In this document: in pieces, positions 33,201 to 42,898 of the stretch | How the letters are laid out: each line of letters starts with the position of its first letter | Numbering within the stretch: the first letter of the stretch is position 1 | Assembly: GCA_903995115.1 (NCBI GenBank) | Contig: LR877149.1 | Location: 930,001-994,000, forward strand | DNA length: 64,000 bases | Reading direction: 5' to 3' | From: Angomonas deanei | Lineage: Eukaryota; Euglenozoa; Kinetoplastea; Trypanosomatida; Trypanosomatidae | Position numbers and translations under genes: made by a program | Notes under the pieces: generated by a model | What the model was told of the DNA's origin: nothing | Databases searched by the model: none | What the model saw: the letters and a program-made list of their open reading frames with translations, nothing else

Positions 33201-36200
33201 AAAATACAACTTGTAATACCCGTTCCGGCTAACTTTTCTTTTGCATTCCGTATGCCATGTCTCATCTCCAGCTCCGTCACGGAAAGCTTCCCCTCCTCTT
33301 CCGGTGTCAGTGATTGCAGCCAATCGTAATCCTCCAAATCGATATCCTCGTCGGCGACAATTTGAAGTGGGGATGGGCACGACCCGTAGCGCGAGCCCAG
33401 CATTCCAATAAAAAAAGGAGAGCACCGCGACACCTCATTCAGGCAGACGGAGGTGGAGAGGTTCTCTCCCGTAGACGACTCCGTGATACCCCACCGCAGG
33501 TCCACATCCAGTAGGGAAACTTTTACCCCATGTTCGGAGGCCCACCGGCGAAGGCGGGGAAATATATCCAGCACCAGCGCATTCCGCTCGTTGTTCATGT
33601 CCAAAAAGGTGGACGATATAAAAAAACGGCATTCTCTCAGAGTGGAGATAAAGTTACGCGGCGGCGAGGACGCTCCTTCCCGCTCCTCCGCGGCGGTCAA
33701 AGTGGTTTGGCCACCGAGGGAGGAGGTGCCCCTTCGTTTGGACAGTGCAATAAAAGGGGTGGGGTGGTACACCTCATTCCGGTCGAGGGAAGAGACGAGT
33801 CCTTCGTCGTCGTCCAGAGAGTAGACGCTAAAGCTCCTTAAGATGTCCTTCCTTTCCGCTGCCGGCGGTGGGGAGGGAAAGGCCGTGCTGCTATCTTTAC
33901 TGGTGGGCGACTCTGTGATTCCCATGTCGGAGGTGTTGGAGCGGAGCGCCTTTGGCAAGTCCTCCACGCTGTGGCGTCTCCAAACCTTTTCCTTGTTTTT
34001 AATCGCCTCCAACACCCGCTTCTTGTCGGCCTTGTTGGAGTCCGACAAGCGGATCGCCCCCCGCTTCACCCCATGCAACTCGTCCATTCGCTCCACCAGC
34101 GCCCTGGCACCGCCGCGGGCCCTCTCCGCAATGAGTCGGAGCACACTGTCTGTAAACCCAGTCAGGAGCACATCGTTCGGGTTGGTCCATCGCAGCCGTG
34201 CGGTCAGTTGGTTCTGGGTGTCTCTGTCCAGCGCACTGAGATCTGGTGGGGCGCTGGATCGTATGCTAACCCCGACGTACAGCATGCGGCTATTGCCGCT
34301 CCGTCTGAGACGGGTGACGTAGGCGGGTAGATCTCCCAAGGAAGGGGCGTTCGGGTTCATATTGGAGTACGTGTGATGGCCAATATCCATGACGACCAGT
34401 GCCTCGAGGCGTTCCTCATTCTCGATGAACGAGTCCAGATAGGAGTACGGAAACTCCGCTTTGGTGTCCGGCTCATAGTACAACTCGTTCGGAACCGTGT
34501 CCTTCTCTGCCATTGCTCGTATGTGATCCAGGATCCATTCGCAACGCGTGACAAAATTCACCACGGAAAGCAAAAAATCTTCGTCCCGACTCGCTGGTTT
34601 GTACTCCTCAAAATAGCGGTGACACCACAGAACAATACGACAGTTCTCGCACGCGCTCTGGAGCATTCGAACCATCAATGCGGCAGACTGAAGGTACGAG
34701 ATGGTGGACTCCGCAGCGCTCCCCACCGCCTTGATCTTCTCCTTTAAAAGATCCGAAAGGCAAAAAATGGCGATCGATGATCCTTTGATAGGGGTAATGT
34801 TCAACTTCACCGCGTGCCGAATGGCGGAATCGAGTGCGCCGAATAACGGGAGAAAGTGAGGTGCGCCAGAGGGATTCTCAATGCACTCCACCGTTTTAAA
34901 GAGGCTTTTATCCGGTCCCGAAAGACGGAGAGACGGGCGGGTGGATGGTATATTGGGATCGTGTTCGGTGAGTTTCCTTTGGTACCTCATTCTGCACATC
35001 AAGGAGATGTATTTCCGCCTCGCTGACGACCTCTCGCGCGGTGTAGAAGCGGTAGGGGAACTGCTTACTGTTGGCAACCTCCTCCTCCGAGGAGAGTCTG
35101 CGGATCACTTGCGTGTACGTCTCGACACTACACTGATGGAGGACGATATTCCTCAGATTACGCAGCATCGCCATGAAAGGGACGCGGTTGTTGGCGAATA
35201 GGTCGTCCCACACCGCACCCTTATTACCGTCCTTTGCCAAGCGCGTCTCCCACGTCTCGGGGATGGCCAGTCGCATGCGGGTGCCGCACTTGGACGGGTC
35301 AAACTCCCTCCGGCGGCCATCCGGCGACTCGTGGAGGCCCATCGTTTTAAACTCCTCCAGCGAGGGGGGATAGCGCTTTCCCAGAAGGCAGCAAACACTG
35401 TAGGCTGGCTTCGTAATGTGAAGCATGCGCACCAGCTGCTTGTAAGTAAACGTTTTCTTGTTATTGTTCAAATTCCGCGGCACCCAATCCCCTTGATGGC
35501 AGTTCTTTCTCTTCTGCCGTTTTCGCTTCTCGCTATTCTCATTGTTATACTTGGCCAACGAGAACTCGTCAAACTTTTCGAAGCGGGATACCAGTGCCTG
35601 CCGTAGGCCACTAGGTATCCGGAGCTCCGCCGCCGCATTGGGCTTGGTGTCCGCCTTCGCAAACGCCACCACCTTTCCCTTATCGTCACTGTTTTCACCA
35701 TTGTCGAAAACGTGTGCAGCGTCGGAGTCGTAATAATAGGCAAAGTTCGCGATCGAGAGCCAGTCCGACGGGAGCTGGACTATTTTTTCCAAATAAGGCG
35801 TGAGAAATGGAACACAATTTTTCTCCCGTGCACAGAGGGCGACCAAATAGTTGGGCATCTGGCGAATATTGAGTTCAAGACGCAGATACAAACTCAGCTT
35901 CAGCACAAACTCCCCATCCTGCAGACTAATGGTGTGCACTAGTCGGCGTATTTTCTGGATCATTTCATTCACCTCGGTCCCTTTTTTGTCCTCTTCCTCT
36001 TTCACAGGCGGGGCACCCGATGCCTCACTTTCCTCCACGGAACCGTTAGAGGAAGTATGATCGGACGGGGCATCCACCGGCGCTTCCACCTGTACCGGTG
36101 CCACTTCATCCTGACCGGTTTTCACTGGGGCAAAGGGCGGTTCCTTAATCAAACACAACGACACCAAATCAATGATCTCGTCCTTTAGCGGTGTGACATC

Positions 36201-36227
36201 CGCCGCGGGTACTTTATAGTAGCTCAT
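27211..36227 (-). CDS. TEP1: TEP1: TROVE / DUF4062 / NACHT-like / WD40 protein of vaults and telomerase
   Basis: The domain order is that of telomerase- and vault-associated protein 1. An N-terminal TROVE RNA-binding domain (about residues 60-430) is followed by a von Willebrand A-like domain (about 450-720). Then come a DUF4062 domain beginning CRFFISSTFLDMNNERNAL with LLDVDLRWGITESSTGENLS (about 860-1020), a NACHT-like NTPase (about 1275-1500) with Walker-B-like NVIVLLDGLEK, and WD40 repeats from about residue 1800. A non-repeat acidic tail of about 270 residues ends the protein. TEP1 binds vault RNA in vault particles and telomerase RNA in other eukaryotes. Start ATG 36227 has a strong pyrimidine tract upstream. 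Two single-base shifts break the frame, near 35010-35020 and near 30635-30640 (a missing T in a short run). Total is about 3,005 codons. The P-loop lysine is replaced by threonine. Neighbours give no operon information beyond common direction. Confidence 0.9.
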
Positions 36228-36601
36228 CCGAATATAGTTTGTTGTTGGTGGTTTTTGATTCGTTGGCTACACCTAAAACTAAAAAAAAAATGAGAAGTTT
36301 TTTTTTTTTTTCCTACAACTATTCACAATATGGAAACAACTAGCTAGAATGTATCTCTTCGAAAAAGAAAGAAAAGGGGCAGAGATGGAATCATGGGCAA
36401 TGCAATATATTGGCGCGATTACACAGATTTTGATTCGAGCAGAATGCAAAACAACAAACAAAAAGAGGTATTATTGGGCTAATTATATACTACTGTTCCC
36501 ATTACTTTAGAAGAAGAAGAAAAAAGATACTAACTAAGAACGAAAAATGAAAAGAAATGTAAGAGGTAATTCCTTCAATTCAGAAAAAAAATGCGTTATA
36601 C
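36228..36601. other. Intergenic region with a strong pyrimidine tract (374 bp)
   Basis: On the minus strand, T/C-rich runs at about 36313-36299 and 36290-36281 precede AG dinucleotides at 36280-36279 and 36274-36273. This is a good splice-leader acceptor for TEP1 with a leader of about 45-50 bases. The remainder, AT-rich, is the 3' untranslated region of the next gene. No tRNA-like or coding feature was found. Confidence 0.6.
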
Positions 36602-36982
36602 TTACACTTTGGAGGTCACGGGAGTAGGCTCAAAGTTCTTGGGAAGGAAACCAGACTCCTCGGTGTTCCAGTCTACTGCACGAGGGGGCTTGCCGTCGCC
36701 GTAGCGGAGAATCACGAAGCCCTTCCAGCAGAAGTAGAAGAGGAACATGTACATGGTGGGGGCAGCAATGTAGTACTCGCGGCCGAGGTCCACGGCGCGG
36801 TTCATCCACCACTTGATGTCAATCAGACGGCAGAGGGAGGCGCCTCCGTTGTAGGCACCGAAGAACCCCTTGGTCGTGCTGGAATCGGGGATATCCTTCA
36901 GCGCGGGAGGGTGCCACAGCTCACCACCGCTCAAGCGGGGGGCCGTGCGGCGGATGAGAGAGGTCTGAGTGCGGCGCAGCAT
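36602..36982 (-). CDS. Small mitochondrial single-pass membrane protein, 126 aa
   Basis: The N-terminus MLRRTQTSLIRRTAPRLSGG is an excellent mitochondrial presequence. One hydrophobic segment (about residues 72-92, YIAAPTMYMFLFYFCWKGFV) is followed by a charged tail. Size, presequence and single span are those of lineage-specific accessory subunits of the respiratory chain or ATP synthase in Euglenozoa. I cannot assign it to a particular complex, and a cytochrome oxidase or ATP synthase subunit are equal candidates. The upstream splice signal is textbook: a T/C tract at 37018-37003 and AG at 37002-37001 give a leader of 18 bases, consistent with a well-expressed gene. Confidence 0.75.
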   Translation of the reverse strand: MLRRTQTSLIRRTAPRLSGGELWHPPALKDIPDSSTTKGFFGAYNGGASLCRLIDIKWWMNRAVDLGREYYIAAPTMYMFLFYFCWKGFVILRYGDGKPPRAVDWNTEESGFLPKNFEPTPVTSKV

Positions 36983-37000
36983 TCTTTACTGGTAATACTT

Positions 37001-37018
37001 CTGAAAGAAAAGAAAAAC
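37001..37018 (-). promoter_or_regulatory. Splice-leader acceptor of the 126-aa mitochondrial protein gene
   Basis: An uninterrupted T/C-rich run on the minus strand leads directly into AG at 37002-37001, with ATG 19 bases further on. This is the clearest acceptor in the window. The gap 37019-37197 contains further A/T-rich sequence belonging to the 3' end of the next gene. Confidence 0.6.
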
Positions 37019-37197
37019 TAATTCTATACAAAAAAAAAAGGGAAAGGGGGGTAAAAGAGAATTATGCGCAATCATGGAAAACCGAATAAACAATGGGCAT
37101 TCAATGAAGCGGTACTTTCTTTGTGGAGTGATTATAAGTAAAATCAAAAAAACAAAATGTGTAATTTACATGACCGCACAATATGTTTGTGGTTCTG

Positions 37198-40100
37198 TTA
37201 CTCGGCATACAATGGCTCTATGGCCAAAAAATTCAGTTCCGGGGAGGGTACCTTCTCAATCGCGAGACCCAGGACATCCAACTCGGTCGCCAGGCAGGAC
37301 ACGACATCGGAGGCCCCACCACGACACACCGTCGCGGCGTGGGCGGCCTCATCGAGCAGCACATCGCCCTTCTTGTCAAACGTGAACGAGTCCACCGGCA
37401 GGCGAACCCGCTTGGCGCGCTCCGATATCTCTAGCAACACTTCCTGCAGCTTGACCCGCATCTCACGGTGCCCTCCCGTGCACCCCACAAACTGGGAGAC
37501 AGGGTGCAGGAGGGTGATGTACTCCTCCGGCAGGTGTTCGAGGCCGTGGGAGGCTAACCGCTTGCAGAGGAGATAGGAAATACGTAACGCACTCTTGTAC
37601 AGCGGACCCCATATCCGCTTTTGCACCTGCTGAAACCGATTGTAGGGCTCCACCAGACGGTTGTACTTGGCGATGAGTTTCTCATCCCCCACGACCGTCA
37701 GCGCCACCTGCGCATACTCAGCCTCCAGGTCCAGCAGTCGACTGACCACCTTCCACCCTTTGACACAGTTGGCGACACTGGCGGTGGCATTCTTATTTTT
37801 CGACGTCTTATCGCTGGCGAAGGAAACCGAGCGTGGGTTCGCCGGGGCCGCCTGCTCTTCCACTGACAGCCGCAACGCATCCAGACACTCCTCCGTGTAG
37901 GAGGTGCGTATACGACCGAGCCGGTTCGGGACGGCCTCCTGTAGCTCCTCCACCGCCAGACTGGACGAGATGTACAAGTTTTGAATATCGCACTGAAACA
38001 AGTCTCGTTTGCCGGGTACAACCGGAATGTTCCCCACCAGTGGTGGCCCCTCCGCCTCTTGACTATCCTCTATCGGTGCGGCGGGCGCCTCCTCTTTTAC
38101 GAGGGCTGGCACCACCTCCTTGGTGTAGTAGAGGTCTGAAATACGCTTCAGCACCGACACCCGCCACCGACTGCTCTGTACCACTTGGGAGTACTCCACC
38201 GCAAACCGTTCAATGGTGGGGACATCCTTGTCGGTTGGGGAGAAGCCTGGGCACCGACTGTAGACGTGCCGTAGCAGCACACCCCGCCAAGCGGCGAGCG
38301 AAGAGGCGGGCAGCTGAGAGGAATGCAAGTTGAACCCCTTTTGTTCTCCGCCGATGGATTTCAGAGTGGTGAGGACGTCGATTGGAAGATCAAGGAGCAT
38401 GTCCACCACATCCACCACCAACTCCACCGCGTCGGTCACGCCGGACTTTTGGAGGAGTGGCTTCAGCCCGGATAGACTGATGCGCAACGGCAGCGCAAAC
38501 AACTGTTCTGGCGCGTATATCATATCGTCCTCGGCCAGTGCATTGTTCAACTGGCGCAGGTGGGCCAAGTCCTTGATGGACGCCGAGAGCGATGGCTGTG
38601 CATAGCCCTGCTGACGTACCAACTCCAAGTCACCGTCCACCCTGCCTGTTTCTTTGATTTGCTTCATCGACTTCAAGCTGCACCGTGCCAGCACCGTCAG
38701 AGCGCCAAAGTCGAGCAGATTCTTTTCCATTTCTGTTAACTTGCCTTGCTCTGCCCCATTTGTGCTGGTGGCACTGGGATGCACCGTGCTATAGCTCCTG
38801 CCGCCGTCGGTGCTGTTCCCTGTCGGTAGCACACGCAGCACGCCCTTTGAGGGGTCGGCGGACAAATCCGCGAACTCGGACTCGAACTGGAAGGCATCCC
38901 CGCCGCCTCCAAACGGCTGAAACTGGGAGCGGAGATTCTTTGCGGTGGTCGTCGTACTACTGTCTGTGAAGGATGGTTTACCCTGCCGCTCCAGCTCAGC
39001 CTCCTGTCGCTCCACCGCAGAGGCACGATTACTAAAGTTAGACGCGATGGAGGACCGGTTCAGTTGAGGTGGGGCACTGCTGCTGCTGTTGGTGCCGAAG
39101 GCGGTGGACCCCCGCTTATTCCTCCCCTGTTGCTCCAACCGCCGGCGAGAAATAATCTTCCGTGTCCGAACCTCTTCTTCCTCCCGGAGCGCCTCCAGCA
39201 TGGCCACCTCGTGAGCGTCTTGGGGGTCCTCGGCAAACACGGGGTAGGAAAAGTCTTGCTCCGCGTCGTACTTCTCTGTCATTTCCAGTACACACCGATC
39301 CGACCACTGTCGGACTTTGTTTTTCAGCTTTTCTTCCTCCGGCTTCTCCACAACAAACTTTTTCAACAGTTTTGCATTGGACGCCAACGCCTCTCTTAAG
39401 ACGTCATTTCCACTTTTGTTCGCCTTCGCATCTGCGGCAAGCTTTGTTGACGTCTCGGCCCGTCGTGCTTCTTTCATTTCTTTCGTTGTCATGCCTGGTG
39501 GCTTCTTGTTGTTGTTGTTGTTCGTTTCCGAATTAGAACTGCTGTTGGGGACATTCAGGTGTGAGGCGTACGTGTTGATATCGCTCTCGTAGTCCTCCAT
39601 CGCCAGCACATCCCAGGCACTGGGTATCGACAGGTAGGAGAGACAGGAAAAGAGATCCTCTTTAGCGGAAAGGTATTCGGGCGGACCGAAGCGGAGGGTC
39701 ATTTTATCTACCGTTAACGTATCGTAGCGAAGGGTGGCGGAGGTACCGAGCTGCTCCCACTTCTCAAAGGACGGGATCGCCTCATCGCTGTCACGGGCGG
39801 AATACAATTTGGATAAGACGGACTGCATGTGAGGGGTGGCGTGACTTTCTTTTGTTGGATTATTAGTGGCTCCAAAGGAAGTGGTCTGAAACGCCCTCGA
39901 GGCGGAGGTGCCGTTGAAGTAGTCGTGCGTCGTGTCATTGAGGGCACTGTTAAAGGTGGTGTTTTTCATCATCTCCCTCAAGTGGTCTACCGCACCGGCA
40001 CCATTACTCTTACTGAAGGAGTCACTGCGGTGGGGCGGTGGTGGTGGGACCGACTTGGCCCCTGGCACGCTCCCCCCAAAGTCTGGCTCCACCTCTGACA

Positions 40101-40608
40101 GCAGCATGTTCGCCCTGTCGCCGCGGCCAATCGTCGAGTTCAAGTTCAGCCCGCCGTCGTCCCTCTCTAGCGTTCGGCTCTTCCACCCATCCGCCCCTAG
40201 ATAGGGCGCTGGGGGTGCCGACAGTGCTCCGCCACCGATGGGCTGCAGCGTCGGGGGGCCTCTCGGTGCCCCTCCAAAGGATAAATTGTAGTCCATTCCC
40301 GTCAGTCCGAGGGGTAGGCCTGTCAGCTTAGACTTCATGGAGCTAGGCAATATATCCTCCTCCAGTGCGCGTCGGTCGATCGCGCCTTCCTCGGGGAAGT
40401 GCAGCCTACTATAGTCCTCCCCCGCAAAGCCGCCCCCTGTCTTGGACAGCACACTCGACGGCGGGACTCTCTTCTGACGTAGGGCGGACTGTGTCCCCTC
40501 CCCTAGCTGCACGAGGGGCTCTTGCTTATTGCGCCACATGTTCCGGGTGCTCACCGTCTTCTTGTCGGCCTTCACACCGGTGGACTTTGTACTATTTTGA
40601 GGGTGCAT
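37198..40608 (-). CDS. Unrecognised 1,136-aa protein
   Basis: No known domain is evident. The first 300 residues are low-complexity, Gly/Pro/Ser-rich and probably disordered. An Asn run (NSETNNNNNKKPPG) lies near residue 365. A charged, probably helical segment (about 440-510) is followed by another disordered part. The C-terminal half (about 630-1136) is a helical region without catalytic motifs, for example LGRIRTSYTEECLDALRLS. There is no signal peptide, membrane segment or presequence. Its size and disordered N-terminus resemble kinetoplastid cytoskeletal or trafficking proteins, but that is only a resemblance. Start ATG 40608 is preceded by a 26-base C/T tract and AG (40657-40656). Confidence 0.75.
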   Translation of the reverse strand: MHPQNSTKSTGVKADKKTVSTRNMWRNKQEPLVQLGEGTQSALRQKRVPPSSVLSKTGGGFAGEDYSRLHFPEEGAIDRRALEEDILPSSMKSKLTGLPLGLTGMDYNLSFGGAPRGPPTLQPIGGGALSAPPAPYLGADGWKSRTLERDDGGLNLNSTIGRGDRANMLLSEVEPDFGGSVPGAKSVPPPPPHRSDSFSKSNGAGAVDHLREMMKNTTFNSALNDTTHDYFNGTSASRAFQTTSFGATNNPTKESHATPHMQSVLSKLYSARDSDEAIPSFEKWEQLGTSATLRYDTLTVDKMTLRFGPPEYLSAKEDLFSCLSYLSIPSAWDVLAMEDYESDINTYASHLNVPNSSSNSETNNNNNKKPPGMTTKEMKEARRAETSTKLAADAKANKSGNDVLREALASNAKLLKKFVVEKPEEEKLKNKVRQWSDRCVLEMTEKYDAEQDFSYPVFAEDPQDAHEVAMLEALREEEEVRTRKIISRRRLEQQGRNKRGSTAFGTNSSSSAPPQLNRSSIASNFSNRASAVERQEAELERQGKPSFTDSSTTTTAKNLRSQFQPFGGGGDAFQFESEFADLSADPSKGVLRVLPTGNSTDGGRSYSTVHPSATSTNGAEQGKLTEMEKNLLDFGALTVLARCSLKSMKQIKETGRVDGDLELVRQQGYAQPSLSASIKDLAHLRQLNNALAEDDMIYAPEQLFALPLRISLSGLKPLLQKSGVTDAVELVVDVVDMLLDLPIDVLTTLKSIGGEQKGFNLHSSQLPASSLAAWRGVLLRHVYSRCPGFSPTDKDVPTIERFAVEYSQVVQSSRWRVSVLKRISDLYYTKEVVPALVKEEAPAAPIEDSQEAEGPPLVGNIPVVPGKRDLFQCDIQNLYISSSLAVEELQEAVPNRLGRIRTSYTEECLDALRLSVEEQAAPANPRSVSFASDKTSKNKNATASVANCVKGWKVVSRLLDLEAEYAQVALTVVGDEKLIAKYNRLVEPYNRFQQVQKRIWGPLYKSALRISYLLCKRLASHGLEHLPEEYITLLHPVSQFVGCTGGHREMRVKLQEVLLEISERAKRVRLPVDSFTFDKKGDVLLDEAAHAATVCRGGASDVVSCLATELDVLGLAIEKVPSPELNFLAIEPLYAE

Positions 40609-40655
40609 GCGTGAAAAATAAGAAAAAAGTTCGTTGGCCCCTTATTGCGCATACA

Positions 40656-40687
40656 CTAGATAGAAAGGGGGGGAGGAGGGAGAAAGA
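40656..40687 (-). promoter_or_regulatory. Pyrimidine-rich splice-leader acceptor upstream of the 1,136-aa gene
   Basis: The minus strand shows a C/T run at about 40687-40662 followed by AG at 40657-40656, leaving a leader of about 47 bases. A further homopolymer of 19 A on the plus strand (40732-40750) lies in the 3' flank of the neighbouring gene. Confidence 0.5.
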
Positions 40688-40782
40688 GTGTAGTAGAAGG
40701 ACGAACGGGAAAGCACATCATGCGCTTCAGTAAAAAAAAAAAAAAAAAACCGGGGGTAGAATATAGTATACACCAATCATCA

Positions 40783-41658
40783 TTAGGAAGGCATCGCTGA
40801 CTTCTTTAAAAGGCATGCCGTGTATTGTGCGTACGCCGACACCTCAGCAGTACTCATCGACTCCATCACCAGACCCGGAAACACATTCATCTTGCACATG
40901 GAATTCGTGTTCAAGGATACCACTGTCCTGGGGTGGAGAAAGCTTTCCGAAAAAAGCATCATTTCGTAGAAAATTGGGGGTTTCTCTCTATTTGCAGCCG
41001 CCCTCTTTCGGGTTTCTGCTTGTGCAGCGGAAATGTACTGCAGTAAAATGTTGAGACTGTACAGTCCAGCGTCGGCGTAAAAGAAGTAATCCCCCCTTTT
41101 AAGGTCAAGAAAGGATTGCAGATATTCCTCCTCGTACTGTAGTCCCACAAAAACGGGGATGACCCGAAGCACTTGGCAAGAGGCAAAGAGGGGCTCTGTC
41201 TCTAGCAATCGCCGACATTGCTGCACAATGGACAGAAACACTTGTCCCACCCCTCGGTTGTGCCGTGTCTGGGAGAAGCACACCAGAAAGACGACCCGCT
41301 GCGGTGGGAGGGCCGCTAACCGCGAGTTCTCCTTCCCCTTTGTCTGTAGCACCTCCATGGCGCCCTTTATGCGGGACTCCATCTCCTGCACATCCCTCTT
41401 GATGTCGTGGATATACGCCTCTGACACCCCAAACTCCTTGAGACCATCCCAGTGGTTGTGACAGCGGCGGTTGAGCATCGTGTACTTGGCCCGTGACCCG
41501 TTGGGTGCCACGCGGGAGGAAAGGTCCTCCACCAACGAGAGGCCCGTCGCCGTGCCTGTCTTTGCCTTGTGGCTGGAAAGCAGCTTCTCCGATATCACAC
41601 TGGCCGAATCGGTGATTCCCCTGTACCTTTTCAGTAGAATCTTTTCTTTAATTTGCAT
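40783..41658 (-). CDS. Unrecognised 291-aa protein
   Basis: I set the start at ATG 41658 (MQIKEKILLKRYRG), since the frame extends upstream only with non-ATG codons. The N-terminal 120 residues are basic and helical. The C-terminal part has an alternating strand/helix pattern (RVVFLVCFSQTRHNRGVGQ, then VLRVIPVFVG, then KRGDYFFYADAGLYSL) that could be a Rossmann-like alpha/beta domain of TIR or flavodoxin type. I see no decisive motif and do not assign one. A six-codon upstream ORF overlaps the start. A splice AG at 41706-41705 gives a leader of about 46 bases. Confidence 0.65.
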   Translation of the reverse strand: MQIKEKILLKRYRGITDSASVISEKLLSSHKAKTGTATGLSLVEDLSSRVAPNGSRAKYTMLNRRCHNHWDGLKEFGVSEAYIHDIKRDVQEMESRIKGAMEVLQTKGKENSRLAALPPQRVVFLVCFSQTRHNRGVGQVFLSIVQQCRRLLETEPLFASCQVLRVIPVFVGLQYEEEYLQSFLDLKRGDYFFYADAGLYSLNILLQYISAAQAETRKRAAANREKPPIFYEMMLFSESFLHPRTVVSLNTNSMCKMNVFPGLVMESMSTAEVSAYAQYTACLLKKSAMPS

Positions 41659-41668
41659 TGCGTTCCAT
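41648..41668 (-). other. Six-codon upstream ORF overlapping the start of the 291-aa gene
   Basis: Within the predicted leader an ATG at 41668 opens ATG GAA CGC AAT GCA AAT TAA. It is out of phase with the main start at 41658 and terminates inside it. This is the second gene in the window with an overlapping minimal upstream frame. Confidence 0.4.
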
Positions 41669-41834
41669 ATAATTCTATTGTCTGTATTATTATTTCTTTT
41701 CTGTCCTATAAATACAAACACAAGAAATAGAGTGGCATACTGTTAGTGTAATCATTAAAATAGAGTGCAAAGAAACACCAACAAAACAACGACACCACCA
41801 TAAAGAACATAGGACGCTTGGATTACAGTCATGT

Positions 41835-42587
41835 TTACTCAATTGGACCTTCTTCGCCTACTGGCTTTGGCACGTTCGCTTCCGTGGACGCTGTTGCCTC
41901 CCCTTCCGTCGGCTTCGATTCGTTCGATTCCACATTATTTTGTTTATTCAATCGGGCGTCGCGCTCCGCAATGTACTTTTCGAACTGAGACTCGATGTAC
42001 TCCGCCCGTGGCATCCGACCTCTGCCTCGGCCACCACGACCACCGCGGCCACGGCCCCGGCCTTCCCACTCCTCGGGTTCCCTCTCGCTACGGAAGGTGT
42101 ACCCAATCACCTCCTTCATTGGCTTTCCTTCCTTAATTAACTCATACTTGTCGTGGCTCCACTTGTCTCCGTCCTCCTTCTCGCTCTTCGCGAAGAAACC
42201 CTTCTCATTGCGGTCGTTAAACAGGACGACGCCGTGGTCTCGGGAGGCCTCCACCGCGATGGTGACGCCATCCACGGATAGACCGTTCATCTTGGCGAGG
42301 GCCGCGGCGGCGTCGGCGGTACTGCGATAGGTGCAGAGCGCCTTGCCAGTAAACCGACCGGAGCGATCGGTAAACAGTTGATACGACTCGATCGCCCCGA
42401 ATTCCTCAAACTCCTTCCGCAGGGCACGTGGGCCCTCCTCCTCAATACGGCTAACGGGGATGTTGGAGATGAGCACACGGCAGCTCTTGTCTACAATGAT
42501 ACCCACCCGCTTTTGTCCCTCCGTGTTCGCCGACTTTATATCTTCCAGAGACTTGGAGGGGTCTTCGAGTGGTGTGAAAGATGCCAT
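41835..42587 (-). CDS. RRM and RGG-box RNA-binding protein, ALY/REF-like
   Basis: The protein has 250 residues from ATG 42587 (MASFTPLEDPSKSLEDIKSA). A single RRM spans about residues 33-115, with RNP2-like CRVLISNIP and RNP1-like FTGKALCTY. A Gly/Arg box (GRGRGRGGRGGRGRGR) follows at about 180-196, then a short acidic-basic helix (YIESQFEKYIAERDARL) resembling the C-terminal UAP56-binding motif of ALY/REF export adaptors. ALY/REF proteins couple mRNA processing to nuclear export. A general RGG RNA-binding protein regulating mRNA fate, as is common in kinetoplastids, is the alternative. In-frame codons continue upstream beyond 42587, but the leader would then run through probable splice signals. 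Confidence 0.8.
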   Translation of the reverse strand: MASFTPLEDPSKSLEDIKSANTEGQKRVGIIVDKSCRVLISNIPVSRIEEEGPRALRKEFEEFGAIESYQLFTDRSGRFTGKALCTYRSTADAAAALAKMNGLSVDGVTIAVEASRDHGVVLFNDRNEKGFFAKSEKEDGDKWSHDKYELIKEGKPMKEVIGYTFRSEREPEEWEGRGRGRGGRGGRGRGRMPRAEYIESQFEKYIAERDARLNKQNNVESNESKPTEGEATASTEANVPKPVGEEGPIE

Positions 42588-42898
42588 CGTGGCTAATGAT
42601 AGTGGTGGGATCTGGATAACAATAGAGGTTGTTGAACTATGAATTAAAAAAGAAAGACGTGTAGACGATCGGAAAGTTGGGTATTGCTGATTCAAGTGAC
42701 AAGCCAACTATGTTTACCAGTGGATTCAACGACAACGATATTCCTCATGTTAAGCAAAAGTGAGCAAAAACCACAGGAGTTCAGCACTTTGAGAATATTT
42801 AGTTATGGGGTTGTGTATATATTTTATTTTATGTGAGGAAATACGTCCTTGTTACACTGTATTCTTGGTAAAACGGCACTTACATCCCGACCACGGTA
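42588..42898. other. Intergenic region (311 bp)
   Basis: This region contains the 5' leader of the RNA-binding protein gene, with a T/C-rich stretch at about 42640-42657 on the minus strand, and the AT-rich 3' untranslated region of the ferredoxin gene. Nothing further is visible. Confidence 0.5.

Noticed and set aside
33800-33840. Motif SFSVYSLDDDEG in TEP1 resembling the giant-protein core
   Set aside because: A single short match in a disordered linker, so chance similarity is likely.
34908-36227. A separate stand-alone Ro60-type TROVE protein
   Set aside because: The TROVE part runs directly into the vWA/DUF4062/NACHT/WD40 parts with only a single-base frame change, matching TEP1 architecture.
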